Origin: Dactylosporangium vinaceum
GTDB lineage: Bacteria; Actinomycetota; Actinomycetes; Mycobacteriales; Micromonosporaceae
Assembly (NCBI RefSeq): GCF_019904175.1
Contig: NZ_CP061913.1
Coordinates: 5,704,001-5,768,000, forward strand
Length of the DNA stretch: 64,000 nucleotides
Direction of reading: 5' to 3'
Part shown: piece after piece, positions 35,027 to 44,323 of the stretch
Layout of the letters: every line of letters starts with the position of its first letter
Numbering within the stretch: position 1 is the stretch's first letter
Position numbers and translations under genes: made by a program
Notes under the pieces: model-generated
What the model saw: only the letters and a program-made list of their open reading frames with translations
The model's database searches: none
Told to the model about the DNA's origin: nothing

Positions 35027-35500
35027 CTATCGCCGGCCGCGGAGCGCCGCCTCCTGCAGTGCGGCCGCGGCGGCCCGGGCATCGGGGACCGTGACCGTGA
35101 CGCGGCGGCCGCTCGTGAGGTTCAGGCGCAGGGCCGGGCCGGAGCGCACGGTGCAGTACGTGTGCCAGGGGGTCCACCAGAAGCCGAACGCGACCTGCCC
35201 GAGGCCGATCTCGACGACCTCGGCGGAGGCGATCCGGTCGAGCGGGTAGCTGCAGCGGGGCCAGGCGGCCGGGCCGAACCGGATGGCGACGCCGTTGGGG
35301 CCGGCCGCGGTGCGGATGCTGACGCCGGTCAGCACGTTGAGCAGCACGATCACGGCCGCGGTGAGGATCGGCAGGGCCAGGTCGCGCGGCGAGCCGTCCG
35401 CGCTCGCCCCGCCGATCAGCAGCGGCACCAGCAGGGCGGCGCTGACGAGGACGATCGGCCAGTTCGTGACCCGGCCGGTGTAGATCGAGTATGCCGTCAT
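35027..35500 (-). CDS. Two-segment membrane protein with PH-like domain
   Basis: This 157-aa protein has two hydrophobic segments (about 14-30 and 42-62) and then a soluble beta-rich domain (YPLDRIASAEVVEIG and LRLNLTSGRRVTVTVPDA) of the bacterial PH-like type. It lies 13 bases after the GntR gene, a common pairing for YtrA-type GntR regulators, whose targets are often membrane proteins. Its molecular role is not known. Confidence 0.75.
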   Translation of the reverse strand: MTAYSIYTGRVTNWPIVLVSAALLVPLLIGGASADGSPRDLALPILTAAVIVLLNVLTGVSIRTAAGPNGVAIRFGPAAWPRCSYPLDRIASAEVVEIGLGQVAFGFWWTPWHTYCTVRSGPALRLNLTSGRRVTVTVPDARAAAAALQEAALRGRR

Positions 35501-35513
35501 GGCGTGACCATCC

Positions 35514-35861
35514 CTAGGTGAGTTTGGCGATCAGGCGGAGCAGGTCGGCGCGGGTCAGGCCGTGCTCGCGGGCCACGGCGACAAGGGTGCGGGCCGCCTC
35601 GGCGACCGGCGTCGGCTCGGTGACCGCGGAGGCCACCCGGGCGCCGCGGCCGCGGCGAAACTCCAGCAGCCCGTCGTCGCGCAGGCGGCGATAGGCGGTC
35701 AGGACCGTGTTGCGGTCGACGGAGAGGGCCGTGGCCAGCTCGGCCGCGGGTGGCAGCTGCTCGCCGATGGCCAGCTCACCCGACGCCACGCCCCGGCGCA
35801 CGCACGCGGCGATCTGGTCGGGCAGCAGCTCCCGCGAGGCATGATCGACTGTCCATCTCAT
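35514..35861 (-). CDS. GntR-family (YtrA-like) transcriptional regulator
   Basis: This 115-aa short GntR protein consists of a winged helix (LPPAAELATALSVDRNTVLTAYRRLRDDGLLEFRRGRGARV) plus about 35 helical residues without a ligand-binding domain, typical of the YtrA subfamily. I chose the ATG at 35861 because a longer in-frame start at 35888 would place the operator palindrome inside the coding region. An AATACT -10-like hexamer lies six bases before this ATG. It is probably autoregulated together with the PH-like membrane protein. Confidence 0.9.
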   Translation of the reverse strand: MRWTVDHASRELLPDQIAACVRRGVASGELAIGEQLPPAAELATALSVDRNTVLTAYRRLRDDGLLEFRRGRGARVASAVTEPTPVAEAARTLVAVAREHGLTRADLLRLIAKLT

Positions 35862-35863
35862 AG

Positions 35864-35880
35864 TGCTAGTATTATTAGCA
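35864..35880. promoter_or_regulatory. GntR operator palindrome overlapping the -10
   Basis: TGCTA and TAGCA arms flank a seven-base AT-rich centre, immediately before the GntR start codon and covering its -10-like AATACT. The site fits autorepression by the short GntR protein and is unusually AT-rich for this region. Confidence 0.6.
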
Positions 35881-35935
35881 CCATTCACCGCACGGTCAAG
35901 CGGCGTCGGCGCGAGCGCCAGGCGACCGGAATTTG

Positions 35936-35941
35936 TAAACT
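35936..35941 (+). promoter_or_regulatory. Predicted -10 element (TAAACT), leaderless start
   Basis: TAAACT is followed by six bases and the GTG at 35948; no Shine-Dalgarno sequence is present. Confidence 0.5.
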
Positions 35942-35947
35942 GCCAAG

Positions 35948-37213
35948 GTGGAGGTCAGTGAGACGTCGATGATGGCCACGCTGCTCGGCGCGGTCGAGGA
36001 CGCGGCGCCGGTCGATGCCGTGGAGTCGATCACCCGGGAGCTCGCGAAGGCCCTCGAGGCGGTGTCGGCCTCGTTCCTCATCGCCGACCTGAGCGGGCGG
36101 GCACTCGTCCGCCTGGCGCACGTGCCCGGGGACGAGGCCCCACCCGGCGACGCGGGCCGGCGGCGGGGCGACGAGGTGGCGACGGTACTGCCCTTCGACG
36201 GCGGCCCCGCGGAGCAGGCCCTGCGCACGCAGACCCCGCAGGTCCTCGCGGGCGAGGCGGGCTGGACGGTGCTCGCGCCGGTCACCGAGCGTGGCGAGGT
36301 GATCGGGCTCCTGGAGCTCGTGCTGCCGTCCGAGCCGGACGAGCGGGCGCTGGCCGAGATCGGGCGCATCGCCCACCTGCTCGGCTTCGTGGTGATCGCC
36401 AACCGCCGGCACACGGACCTGTTCGAGTGGGGCCAGCGCACCACCCCCTTCAACCTCCCGGCCGAGATCCAGCGCCGGCTGCTGCCCGCCGCGTTCACCT
36501 GCGAGGCCGGGGCCTTCACCCTCTCGGGCTGGCTGGAGCCGGCCGCGAGCATCGGCGGCGACACCTTCGACTACGCCCTGGCCCGCGACGCGCTGCACTT
36601 CAGTGTCACCGACGCCATGGGCCACGGCGTCGCCAGCGCGCTGACCGCGACGCTCGGCGTGGGCAGCCTGCGCAACACCCGCCGCAAGGGGCAGGGGATC
36701 GTGGAGCAGGCCGAGACCGCGAATGCCGCGGTGGCCGAGCACGCCGCGGCCGGCAGCACGTTCGTCACCGCCGTCCTGGGCCGCATCGACCTGAGCAGCG
36801 GCGTGTGCACGCTTGTCAACGCCGGGCACCTCCCGCCGTTGCTGGTGCGCGGCGACGAGATCGAGCCGCTGCGGCTGCCGCGCAACTTCCCGCTCGGGAT
36901 GCTCGCCGAGGCGACGTTCACCGCCGGCGAGGTGCAGCTCGAGGCCGGCGACCGGCTGGTCATCGTGACCGACGGGATGCGGGAGCGGGCGGCGGCCCGG
37001 ATGGACCTGCACGCCGAGCTGCGCAAGGTGGCCGGCCTGCACCCGCGGGAGGCGACTCGGGCCCTGGCCGACGCGGTCCTGCGCGTGACCGGTCCGGTCC
37101 TCGCCGACGACGCCACCCTGCTGATCATCGACTGGTACAACGAGCACGGCCGGCTGCGCCGGACAAGCGCCGGCGCCGACCAGGCCCGGGCCAGCGCGCC
37201 TATGCCGGACTGA
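35948..37213 (+). CDS. GAF-SpoIIE serine phosphatase (RsbU-like)
   Basis: This 421-aa cytoplasmic regulator has an N-terminal GAF-like sensor (about 20-155) and a PP2C/SpoIIE phosphatase domain (about 180-400). The metal-site motifs are IGGDTFDYA, TDAMGHGVASAL, NAGHLPPLLV, VIVTDGMRER and DDATLLII. Such enzymes dephosphorylate STAS antagonists in partner-switching pathways. A STAS gene lies convergently and overlaps its last 14 bases. No sigma factor is encoded nearby. Confidence 0.9.
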   Translation: MEVSETSMMATLLGAVEDAAPVDAVESITRELAKALEAVSASFLIADLSGRALVRLAHVPGDEAPPGDAGRRRGDEVATVLPFDGGPAEQALRTQTPQVLAGEAGWTVLAPVTERGEVIGLLELVLPSEPDERALAEIGRIAHLLGFVVIANRRHTDLFEWGQRTTPFNLPAEIQRRLLPAAFTCEAGAFTLSGWLEPAASIGGDTFDYALARDALHFSVTDAMGHGVASALTATLGVGSLRNTRRKGQGIVEQAETANAAVAEHAAAGSTFVTAVLGRIDLSSGVCTLVNAGHLPPLLVRGDEIEPLRLPRNFPLGMLAEATFTAGEVQLEAGDRLVIVTDGMRERAAARMDLHAELRKVAGLHPREATRALADAVLRVTGPVLADDATLLIIDWYNEHGRLRRTSAGADQARASAPMPD

Positions 37214-37544
37214 CGAGCGCCGCCTCGGCCGCCGCCACGGTGTCGTGGACCGGCATCAGATGGTCGACCGACGTCAGCTCGAACACCTGGCGCACGATCG
37301 GCTGCGGGCCGGCGACCGCGGCCCCGCCGCCGTGGGCCCGCAGCTGCTTGTGCAGCCACACGATCAGGCCGAGCGCGCTGGAGTCGATGAGCGGGACCTC
37401 GCCGAGGTCGAGCACGATGCTGCGGGTGCCGTCGTCGAGGACCTCCTGCAGCCGCTGCCGCACGCGGGGTGTGTTGGCCATGTCGACCACCCCGCTGAGC
37501 TGCACGATGAGACATTCGCGGCCGGGCCGAGTGGTCCAGGACAC
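37200..37544 (-). CDS. STAS-domain anti-sigma factor antagonist
   Basis: This 114-aa single STAS domain carries the phosphorylatable serine in VPLIDSSALGLIVWL and the N-terminal LIVQLSGVVDMAN strand-turn. It resembles RsbV/SpoIIAA antagonists, switched by serine phosphorylation and dephosphorylation. GTG at 37544 has a GAGGG ribosome site seven bases upstream; GTG 37550 is possible. It converges on and overlaps the SpoIIE phosphatase gene, a natural partner. Confidence 0.88.
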   Translation of the reverse strand: MSWTTRPGRECLIVQLSGVVDMANTPRVRQRLQEVLDDGTRSIVLDLGEVPLIDSSALGLIVWLHKQLRAHGGGAAVAGPQPIVRQVFELTSVDHLMPVHDTVAAAEAALVSPA

Positions 37545-37732
37545 ATCCACGCCCTCAGCCCACGCCGCCCGTGAGCGCCGGCCGGCGCGACCGGGCCGAC
37601 ACCCCGGTCGACGGCGAGCGGCTCGAGCAGCCGGTGACACCGATGCGCCGGTGAGCCCGGCCGGCCGCCCGATTGACACGGCGGGCGGCGCTGCTCACCC
37701 TGGGTTACCCCTGGTCGAGGAGCCGACACCGC

Positions 37733-38572
37733 ATGCCGTACCGCCACCGACTCTGGATCGCCGCCGTGCTCGGGCTGGCCCTGGCGATCGCCGGTGTCCT
37801 GCTACGGGTGCCGCACGGGGCGGCCAGCCGGCCGATGGTCGGGCCCATGCCGTTCCTGGACCTGGCCCGGGAGCCGGCGCGGGATCCGGCGGTGCCGCTG
37901 GACGCGCTGTTCGTCGGCAACAGCCTGCTCGGGTCGTTCACGAAGGCCGGCGGTGAGGACACGCCGGGGCTGGTGCGCCACCTCGCGGCCGGGGCCGGCC
38001 GGACGCTGAACGTGACGGAGGTCATCCACTCCGGATACACGCTGCGCCAGACCTGGAACGACGGGCTCGTCGCGTCCGCGCTCAGCGGGGCCCGGCGCTA
38101 CGACTGGATCGTGCTGCAGGAGTACAGCACGCAGGTCGCCGTCCACCCGGCCGACACCCGCGGCACGCTGCTGGATCTTTACGCCCCGACGTTCGCCCGC
38201 GCCCTGAAGCCCGGCGGGCGGGTGATCCTGGTCAAGAACTGGGCCCTCGTCGACCCGTCGCCGTTCCCGTCCCGCGCCGCGGCGAAGGCGGCGATCGACG
38301 CGAACTATGCGGGGCTGGTCGCGGCTCTGGGGGTACACCCGCTGCTGGCGCCCTTCGGCGACGAGTTCGAGGCGCTCATCGCCGACCGGGGCACGCCGTT
38401 CCTGATCGTGCCGGACGGCAAGCACCCCAACGACACCGCGATCTACCTCGACGCGGTGACGCTCTACGCCATGCTCTTCGCCGACTCGCCCCGTCACCTG
38501 GCCGACCTGTACCTGCCGGCGCCGGTCGCCGCCGACGTCCGCGACCTGGCCGCCCGCGCCCTGGGCTACTGA
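37733..38572 (+). CDS. SGNH-like hydrolase, membrane-anchored or secreted
   Basis: This 279-aa protein begins with an N-terminal hydrophobic segment (LWIAAVLGLALAIAGVLL), possibly an uncleaved anchor. The SGNH core has nucleophile motif LFVGNSLLGSF and a C-terminal PDGKHPNDTAIYL supplying Asp and His. The middle contains WIVLQEYSTQVAVHPADT. The substrate is unknown (esters or acyl groups in this superfamily). ATG at 37733 has a GAGGAG ribosome site. The end overlaps the convergent ABATE/CGNR gene by seven bases. Confidence 0.75.
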   Translation: MPYRHRLWIAAVLGLALAIAGVLLRVPHGAASRPMVGPMPFLDLAREPARDPAVPLDALFVGNSLLGSFTKAGGEDTPGLVRHLAAGAGRTLNVTEVIHSGYTLRQTWNDGLVASALSGARRYDWIVLQEYSTQVAVHPADTRGTLLDLYAPTFARALKPGGRVILVKNWALVDPSPFPSRAAAKAAIDANYAGLVAALGVHPLLAPFGDEFEALIADRGTPFLIVPDGKHPNDTAIYLDAVTLYAMLFADSPRHLADLYLPAPVAADVRDLAARALGY

Positions 38573-39048
38573 GCGCAGCCCGGCCCGGCGTGGCGGACCT
38601 GGCCGGCGTCGGCGGACGTGTCGAAGAACACCTCGGCACAGTCCGGGTTCGCACACGTCTTCAACCGGGCCAGACTGCCCGTCTGTACCGCCAGCAGCAG
38701 CTCGACCTGCACGAGCGCGATGACCGCATCGGCCCCGTCACCCTGCGGCGCATACACCGGCCGGCCCGCCCGCACCGCCACCGTCACCGCCCGCGCGGGC
38801 ACCGTGAACCCGTCGTCGTGCCGCCGGAGCCATGCCCGCAGCCGGTCCCGGAACGCCCGAAGCGGCGCCAGGTCCGGCTCGACGAGCGTCAACCGCGGTG
38901 CCGCCTGCCCGGTCTGCCGAGCCCAGGTCGCCAGCGCCGCCCCCAGCCACGCCCGGGCCGCGCTGCGCTCGTCGAGCGCCGTGGTGTTGGCCAGGTCCTG
39001 GACCAGGCACAGCCCGCCCGGGGCCATGGTACTGCCGTTTCCCGCCAT
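38566..39048 (-). CDS. ABATE-domain protein with degenerate CGNR zinc finger
   Basis: This 160-aa protein begins with an ABATE domain (LCLVQDLANTTALDERSAA at the N-terminus). A C-terminal knuckle, CANPDCAEVFFDTS, matches the first half of a CGNR zinc finger, but the second half is cut to VRHAGPGCAQ and lacks the CGNR motif itself. These proteins are putative stress-related regulators. A TAAGAT hexamer lies eight bases before the ATG, so the transcript may be leaderless. An intact CGNR paralogue lies 1.8 kb away at 40817. Confidence 0.75.
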   Translation of the reverse strand: MAGNGSTMAPGGLCLVQDLANTTALDERSAARAWLGAALATWARQTGQAAPRLTLVEPDLAPLRAFRDRLRAWLRRHDDGFTVPARAVTVAVRAGRPVYAPQGDGADAVIALVQVELLLAVQTGSLARLKTCANPDCAEVFFDTSADAGQVRHAGPGCAQ

Positions 39049-39056
39049 AGATGAAG

Positions 39057-39062
39057 ATCTTA
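39057..39062 (-). promoter_or_regulatory. Predicted -10 element (TAAGAT)
   Basis: TAAGAT on the minus strand lies eight bases before the ATG at 39048 and overlaps a palindromic AAGATCTT (39054-39061). No ribosome site is visible. Confidence 0.4.
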
Positions 39063-39159
39063 GTCGTACGTGGCCCGGGCGCTCGTCCAGAGGCTCGCGG
39101 CCCGGTGCGGGGCCACGGCGGCGATGTGGGCGGCCGGGCGGACGGTGGCGCAGCGACGG

Positions 39160-39816
39160 TCAGGGCAGCGCGGCCAGGACGGCGTCCAGGGGCATGGCGG
39201 CAGCGCCGGGCAGGACGAGGGCGGCGGTGGTGAAGCGGGCCGGGTCGGCGTGCGGGTTGGGGACGGCGACGCAGCGCAGGCCGGCCGCGTCGGCGGCGGC
39301 CGCGCCGTGCGGGGTGTCCTCGAAGGCGACCGCCTCCGCCGCCGCGACGCCGAGCCGGTCCAGGGCCAGCCGGTAGACGGCCGGGTCCGGTTTCGGGGCG
39401 GGCACCTCGTCGCCGGTGGCCAGGACCTCGAACCGGGGGAGCAGGCCGGCCCGGCTCAGCATGGCGCCGACGTGCTCCACGTGGGAGCTGCTGGCCACGG
39501 CCAGGCGCAGGCCCAGCTCCGCGGCCCGGTCCAGCCAGCCGGTGATGCCGGGGGCCGGTTGCAGGGCGGCGTTGAGGACGGCCCGGTGGGCCTGGCGCAG
39601 GGTGTGGCTGGACGTGCGGTCGTAGGCCGAGCCCACCGCGGCGGCCAGGGCGAGGTAGCGGGCCTCGTTGGCGTCGCCGCCGTGGTCGGCGAAGAAGCCC
39701 CGCGGGTCGAGCTCGAGGCCGTGCCGGCGCCACTCCCACTGCCAGCTCGCCAGCAGCGTGGTCTCCGTGTCCATCAACAGGCCGTCGAAGTCGAAGATCA
39801 GCGCTTTCGGAGTCAC
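39160..39816 (-). CDS. HAD hydrolase, beta-phosphoglucomutase-like
   Basis: This 218-aa HAD phosphatase has motif I DFDGLLMDTET, motif II VASSSHVEH, motif III PKPDPAVY and motif IV FEDTPHGAAAADAAG, with a helical cap. It is closest in style to beta-phosphoglucomutase-like sugar-phosphate phosphatases. The GTG start overlaps the azlD stop (GTGA), making it the third gene of an azlC-azlD-HAD operon. A link between a sugar phosphatase and amino acid export is not established. Confidence 0.9.
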   Translation of the reverse strand: MTPKALIFDFDGLLMDTETTLLASWQWEWRRHGLELDPRGFFADHGGDANEARYLALAAAVGSAYDRTSSHTLRQAHRAVLNAALQPAPGITGWLDRAAELGLRLAVASSSHVEHVGAMLSRAGLLPRFEVLATGDEVPAPKPDPAVYRLALDRLGVAAAEAVAFEDTPHGAAAADAAGLRCVAVPNPHADPARFTTAALVLPGAAAMPLDAVLAALP

Positions 39817-40136
39817 CCGCCGAGTATCGCAAGGAGCGCGCGCAGGCCGGCCGTGACGGCCACGGCGCCGACGATGCACACCAGGTGGGAGCGGCCCCAC
39901 CGGCGCAGCGCCACGGCCACCGCCAGGCCGGGCAGGGCGGTCCAGTCGAAGTCGTGCCAGCCGGCACCCAGCAGGTCGACGGTGAGCAGGCCGGCCAGGA
40001 GGACCACCGGCAGCGCGTCGGCGACGGCCCGGACCCTGGGCGGAAACTCGCGGCCGCCGAGCAGGGCCGGGCCGGCCGCCTTGTAGAGGATGTTGAGCGC
40101 GGCCAGCGCGGCGGTGGCGATGATCAGCATGGTCAC
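39813..40136 (-). CDS. azlD: AzlD-family branched-chain amino acid exporter subunit
   Basis: This 107-aa protein has three to four membrane segments (MLIIATAALAALNILYK, VVLLAGLLTVDLL, LPGLAVAVALRRW and a final hydrophobic helix). The size and gene order after AzlC match AzlD, the small subunit of the AzlCD/LIV-E branched-chain amino acid efflux pair. The GTG overlaps the azlC stop (GTGA) and the stop overlaps the HAD gene, so all three are coupled. Confidence 0.88.
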   Translation of the reverse strand: MTMLIIATAALAALNILYKAAGPALLGGREFPPRVRAVADALPVVLLAGLLTVDLLGAGWHDFDWTALPGLAVAVALRRWGRSHLVCIVGAVAVTAGLRALLAILGG

Positions 40137-40792
40137 GGCGTGCGCTTCCGCAGGCTCAGGGTGGCCGCGGCGGCGGCCAGGGTCAGGGCGACGCCGGGCG
40201 GCAGGAACCGGCAGGTGGTGGCGATGACCGCGGCGAGCAGGCCGGCCGGGGCGAGGCGCGGGTGCGCGCGGAGGGCGTCGTAGAGCAGCAGGCCGAAGAA
40301 GCCCGGGAAGATGATGTCGAGGCCGAGGTCGCGCAGGGCCGTGCCACCGGGGACGAGCAGGGCGCCCAGGGCGGTGCCCAGGATCCAGGCCGGCCACTGC
40401 GCGAGCGTGGCCCCGAACATGAGCTGCCGGTCGAGGCCGCCGCCGGGCCGCTGGGCCGCGACCCAGGAGCCGTCGACGACGGCCTGGCCCTGCACGGCGC
40501 GGCGCAGCGGGCCGCCGGGCAGGAACGGGGCGGTGGCCGCGGCCATCGGCACGAACCGCAGGTTCATCAGCGCGGCGCTGGCCAGGGCCGGGCCGAGGCC
40601 GCCGCCGGCAAGGGCCGTCACGAGGGCGAACTGGGCCGACCCGGAGAACACGACGGCGGACATCGCGATGGCCAGCCAGGCCGGCCAGCCGTGCGTCACC
40701 GCGAACGCTCCGAACCCGACCGCGAGCAGGAACGACCCCGCCGCCAGGCCGACGCCGACGCGGAGACCCTGGGACCAGCCTGTCTTCTTCAC
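40133..40792 (-). CDS. azlC: AzlC-family branched-chain amino acid exporter subunit
   Basis: This 219-aa membrane protein has about five to six hydrophobic segments. AzlC signatures include VVFSGSAQFALVTAL and LMNLRFVPMAAATAP. With AzlD it exports branched-chain or related amino acids in characterised relatives. The GTG start lies inside a 34-bp inverted repeat shared with the divergent CGNR gene and is seven bases from a TACGTT -10 hexamer, so the operon appears leaderless. Confidence 0.92.
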   Translation of the reverse strand: MKKTGWSQGLRVGVGLAAGSFLLAVGFGAFAVTHGWPAWLAIAMSAVVFSGSAQFALVTALAGGGLGPALASAALMNLRFVPMAAATAPFLPGGPLRRAVQGQAVVDGSWVAAQRPGGGLDRQLMFGATLAQWPAWILGTALGALLVPGGTALRDLGLDIIFPGFFGLLLYDALRAHPRLAPAGLLAAVIATTCRFLPPGVALTLAAAAATLSLRKRTP

Positions 40793-40821
40793 ATGGTCTA
40801 ACGTACATTAGGCCATGTGAA
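40788..40821. promoter_or_regulatory. Shared operator and overlapping leaderless promoters of azlC and the CGNR regulator
   Basis: Two 14-bp arms, TTCACATGGTCTAA and TTAGGCCATGTGAA, differ at one position and are separated by six bases. Each arm contains the GTG start of one divergent gene. The -10 hexamers TACATT (40804-40809, plus) and TACGTT (40800-40805, minus) overlap by two bases, each seven bases from its GTG. One bound dimer would cover both promoters and both starts. Confidence 0.75.
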
Positions 40822-41365
40822 TTCGTACGAGTGGCGGTTCGTCGGCGGGCATCTCGCGCTGGACCTGGCCAACACCGTGTCGTGGCGGCTCGACCCGGCC
40901 CGGACCGTCGACCGGCTCGGCTCGGCCGACCTGCTCGCCGGCTGGTTCCGGGCCGCGACCGGGTTGACCGCCGACGCCGACGCCGGCGTGCTGCGGCGCG
41001 TCCAAGCGCTGCGGGCGGCGGCGACCCGGCTTGTCGACGCCCACCTCGACGGCGCGGCCGACCGGGGGAGCGCGCGGGTGGTGTTCGACGCCTGGCGGGC
41101 CGCCCTGGACCGGGCCGTGCCGGGCGACCGGCTCCCGCTGGCCGAGACGGCGTCCGGCGCGATCGAGGACCACCTCGCCCTGGCCGTCGCCGAACTGCTG
41201 CGCCGGCCGGACCCGGCGGCGCTGCGCCGCTGCGACGGCGACGGCTGCGGGTGGCTGTTCCTGGACACCACCCGCAACCACAGCCGCCGCTGGTGCGACT
41301 CCGCGGACTGCGGCAACCGGGCCCGGGTCCGCGCCTACACCAGCCGCCGGCGGCAGCGCGCCTGA
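40817..41365 (+). CDS. ABATE/CGNR zinc-finger regulator
   Basis: This 182-aa protein has an N-terminal ABATE domain (GGHLALDLANTVSWR) and a complete C-terminal CGNR zinc finger (CDGDGCGWLFLDTTRN, RRWCDSADCGNRARV). The family is annotated as putative stress-induced transcription regulators. It is transcribed away from azlCD from a shared 34-bp palindrome and is the obvious candidate to bind it. GTG start, leaderless. The stop is ten bases from the convergent S26 peptidase stop. Confidence 0.9.
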   Translation: MNSYEWRFVGGHLALDLANTVSWRLDPARTVDRLGSADLLAGWFRAATGLTADADAGVLRRVQALRAAATRLVDAHLDGAADRGSARVVFDAWRAALDRAVPGDRLPLAETASGAIEDHLALAVAELLRRPDPAALRRCDGDGCGWLFLDTTRNHSRRWCDSADCGNRARVRAYTSRRRQRA

Positions 41366-41375
41366 GCGATGCTCG

Positions 41376-41812
41376 TCACCGGGTGAGCAGGACCACCGCG
41401 CGCAGGCGGGTCACCGGGATCGGGCCCTCCTGCCGCGAGTCGTAGCTCTCGGCGGGGTTGTCCCCGGTCACCACCAGGTGGCCCGCCGGCACCGTGGCGT
41501 GCCCGGCCAGCGCCGGATAATGCGCCAGTTCCGCCGGTACCGCCTCACCCGCCGCCGCCACCAGCCGCTTGACGAACCACAGGCGCCCCGGGTCGCCCGC
41601 CCGCACCGCCCCGGGCTCGGCCGGCGGCGCCAACAGCACGAGCCGCCCGGTCGCCGCCTGGCGCGTCCGGCGGGCCAGGACCTGGGCGCCGTCGGCAAGC
41701 GTCGGCAGCATGCTCGGCCCGTCGACGCGGACCAGCACGAGGCGGCGCCGGGCCCACACCAGCCCGCCGAGCACCAGGAGCGCGGCGAGCGCGGCGGCGA
41801 TCCGCACGGGGC

Positions 41813-41816
<4 letters not shown>
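41376..41816 (-). CDS. S26-family signal peptidase of the peptide-export operon
   Basis: This 146-aa type I signal-peptidase-like serine protease has an N-terminal membrane anchor (about 5-21), catalytic Ser35 in GPSMLPTL, catalytic Lys83 in FVKRLVAAAGE, and the conserved VTGDNPAESYDSR box. It is shorter than a housekeeping LepB. The GTG overlaps the ABC transporter stop (GTGA), making it the last gene of the operon led by the MauE-like gene. Likely role (inference): cleavage of the 49-aa peptide, which has an AKA site fitting the A-X-A rule. Confidence 0.88.
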
Positions 41817-43654
<1,838 letters not shown>

Positions 43655-43745
43655 GCCGCCGCCTCCGCAAGCTCCGGCGTCGGCCTGACCGTCGGGCTGT
43701 GCGGGTGATTCGCGGCCACTGCGCTTCGCTCCGTACCGCTCATGC

Positions 43746-44255
43746 TCAAACCAGCGCGGGCTGCTGGTAGTCGTGGCTGGCGATGGTCTGGCCGGGCCCG
43801 ACGGTGCAGAAGGAGGGCGTGGCGTGCACGTGGAAGGCGCGCGCGACCGGGCCGCGGCGCTTCTCAATGACCGTGCGCACGCCGGGGCCGAACGCCTGGG
43901 CCATGAGGTCGGCCTCCTCGGCCTCGCGGATCACGGCGAGGGTGCGGGTCCGGTCGCCGATCGCGGCGGCGGTGGCGCTGAACCCGGCCACGTGCGACTG
44001 GCAGAGCTCGCAGTCGGGGTCGAAGAAGCCGATGACGGTGCCGGGCGTGAGCTCGTCGCGGGTCAGGATCTCGCCGGTCGTGGTCGCGGCGGTGAACTCC
44101 TCGATCCGCTCGCCGACCTCGGCCATGGTGGGCGCGCCCCGCTCGATGGTGGCCAGCCGGCTCTCGGCCCCGACCACCCGGCGCAGGAGGGCGAAGGTCA
44201 GGACCAGGTTCAGGACGACGACGATCGTCAGCACGACGGTGAGCGCGATGAGCAC
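43746..44255 (-). CDS. Membrane-anchored thioredoxin-like protein (TlpA/MauD-like)
   Basis: This 169-aa protein has an N-terminal membrane anchor (about 2-24) and a thioredoxin-like domain with redox motif DPDCELC (Cys82 and Cys85) and the cis-Pro region TPSFCTV. It resembles TlpA/MauD proteins that act on cysteines outside the membrane. The GTG has a GAGGAG site. It lies after the hairpin that follows the peptide gene and before the ABC exporter gene. Proposed role (inference): disulfide formation or isomerisation in the secreted peptide together with the MauE-like protein. Confidence 0.85.
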   Translation of the reverse strand: MLIALTVVLTIVVVLNLVLTFALLRRVVGAESRLATIERGAPTMAEVGERIEEFTAATTTGEILTRDELTPGTVIGFFDPDCELCQSHVAGFSATAAAIGDRTRTLAVIREAEEADLMAQAFGPGVRTVIEKRRGPVARAFHVHATPSFCTVGPGQTIASHDYQQPALV

Positions 44256-44274
44256 GGGGACTCCTCGGTTCGGG

Positions 44275-44306
44275 CCGGGCCCGGCGGTGCAGACCGCCGG
44301 GCCCGG
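44275..44306 (-). terminator. Hairpin directly after the peptide gene (partial terminator or stabiliser)
   Basis: CCGGGCCCGGCGGT and ACCGCCGGGCCCGG form a 14-bp perfect stem with a 4-base loop, 17 bases after the peptide stop and 20 before the thioredoxin-like start. There is no U-run. In peptide operons such a hairpin commonly raises the level of the precursor message over downstream genes; that role here is inferred. Confidence 0.8.
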
Positions 44307-44323
44307 GGAGGGGGTGTGAGCGC

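Noticed and set aside
35861..35888. Upstream ATG (35888) as the start of the GntR regulator
   Set aside because: It would put the operator palindrome and -10-like AATACT inside the coding region, and the extra nine residues lack family character.
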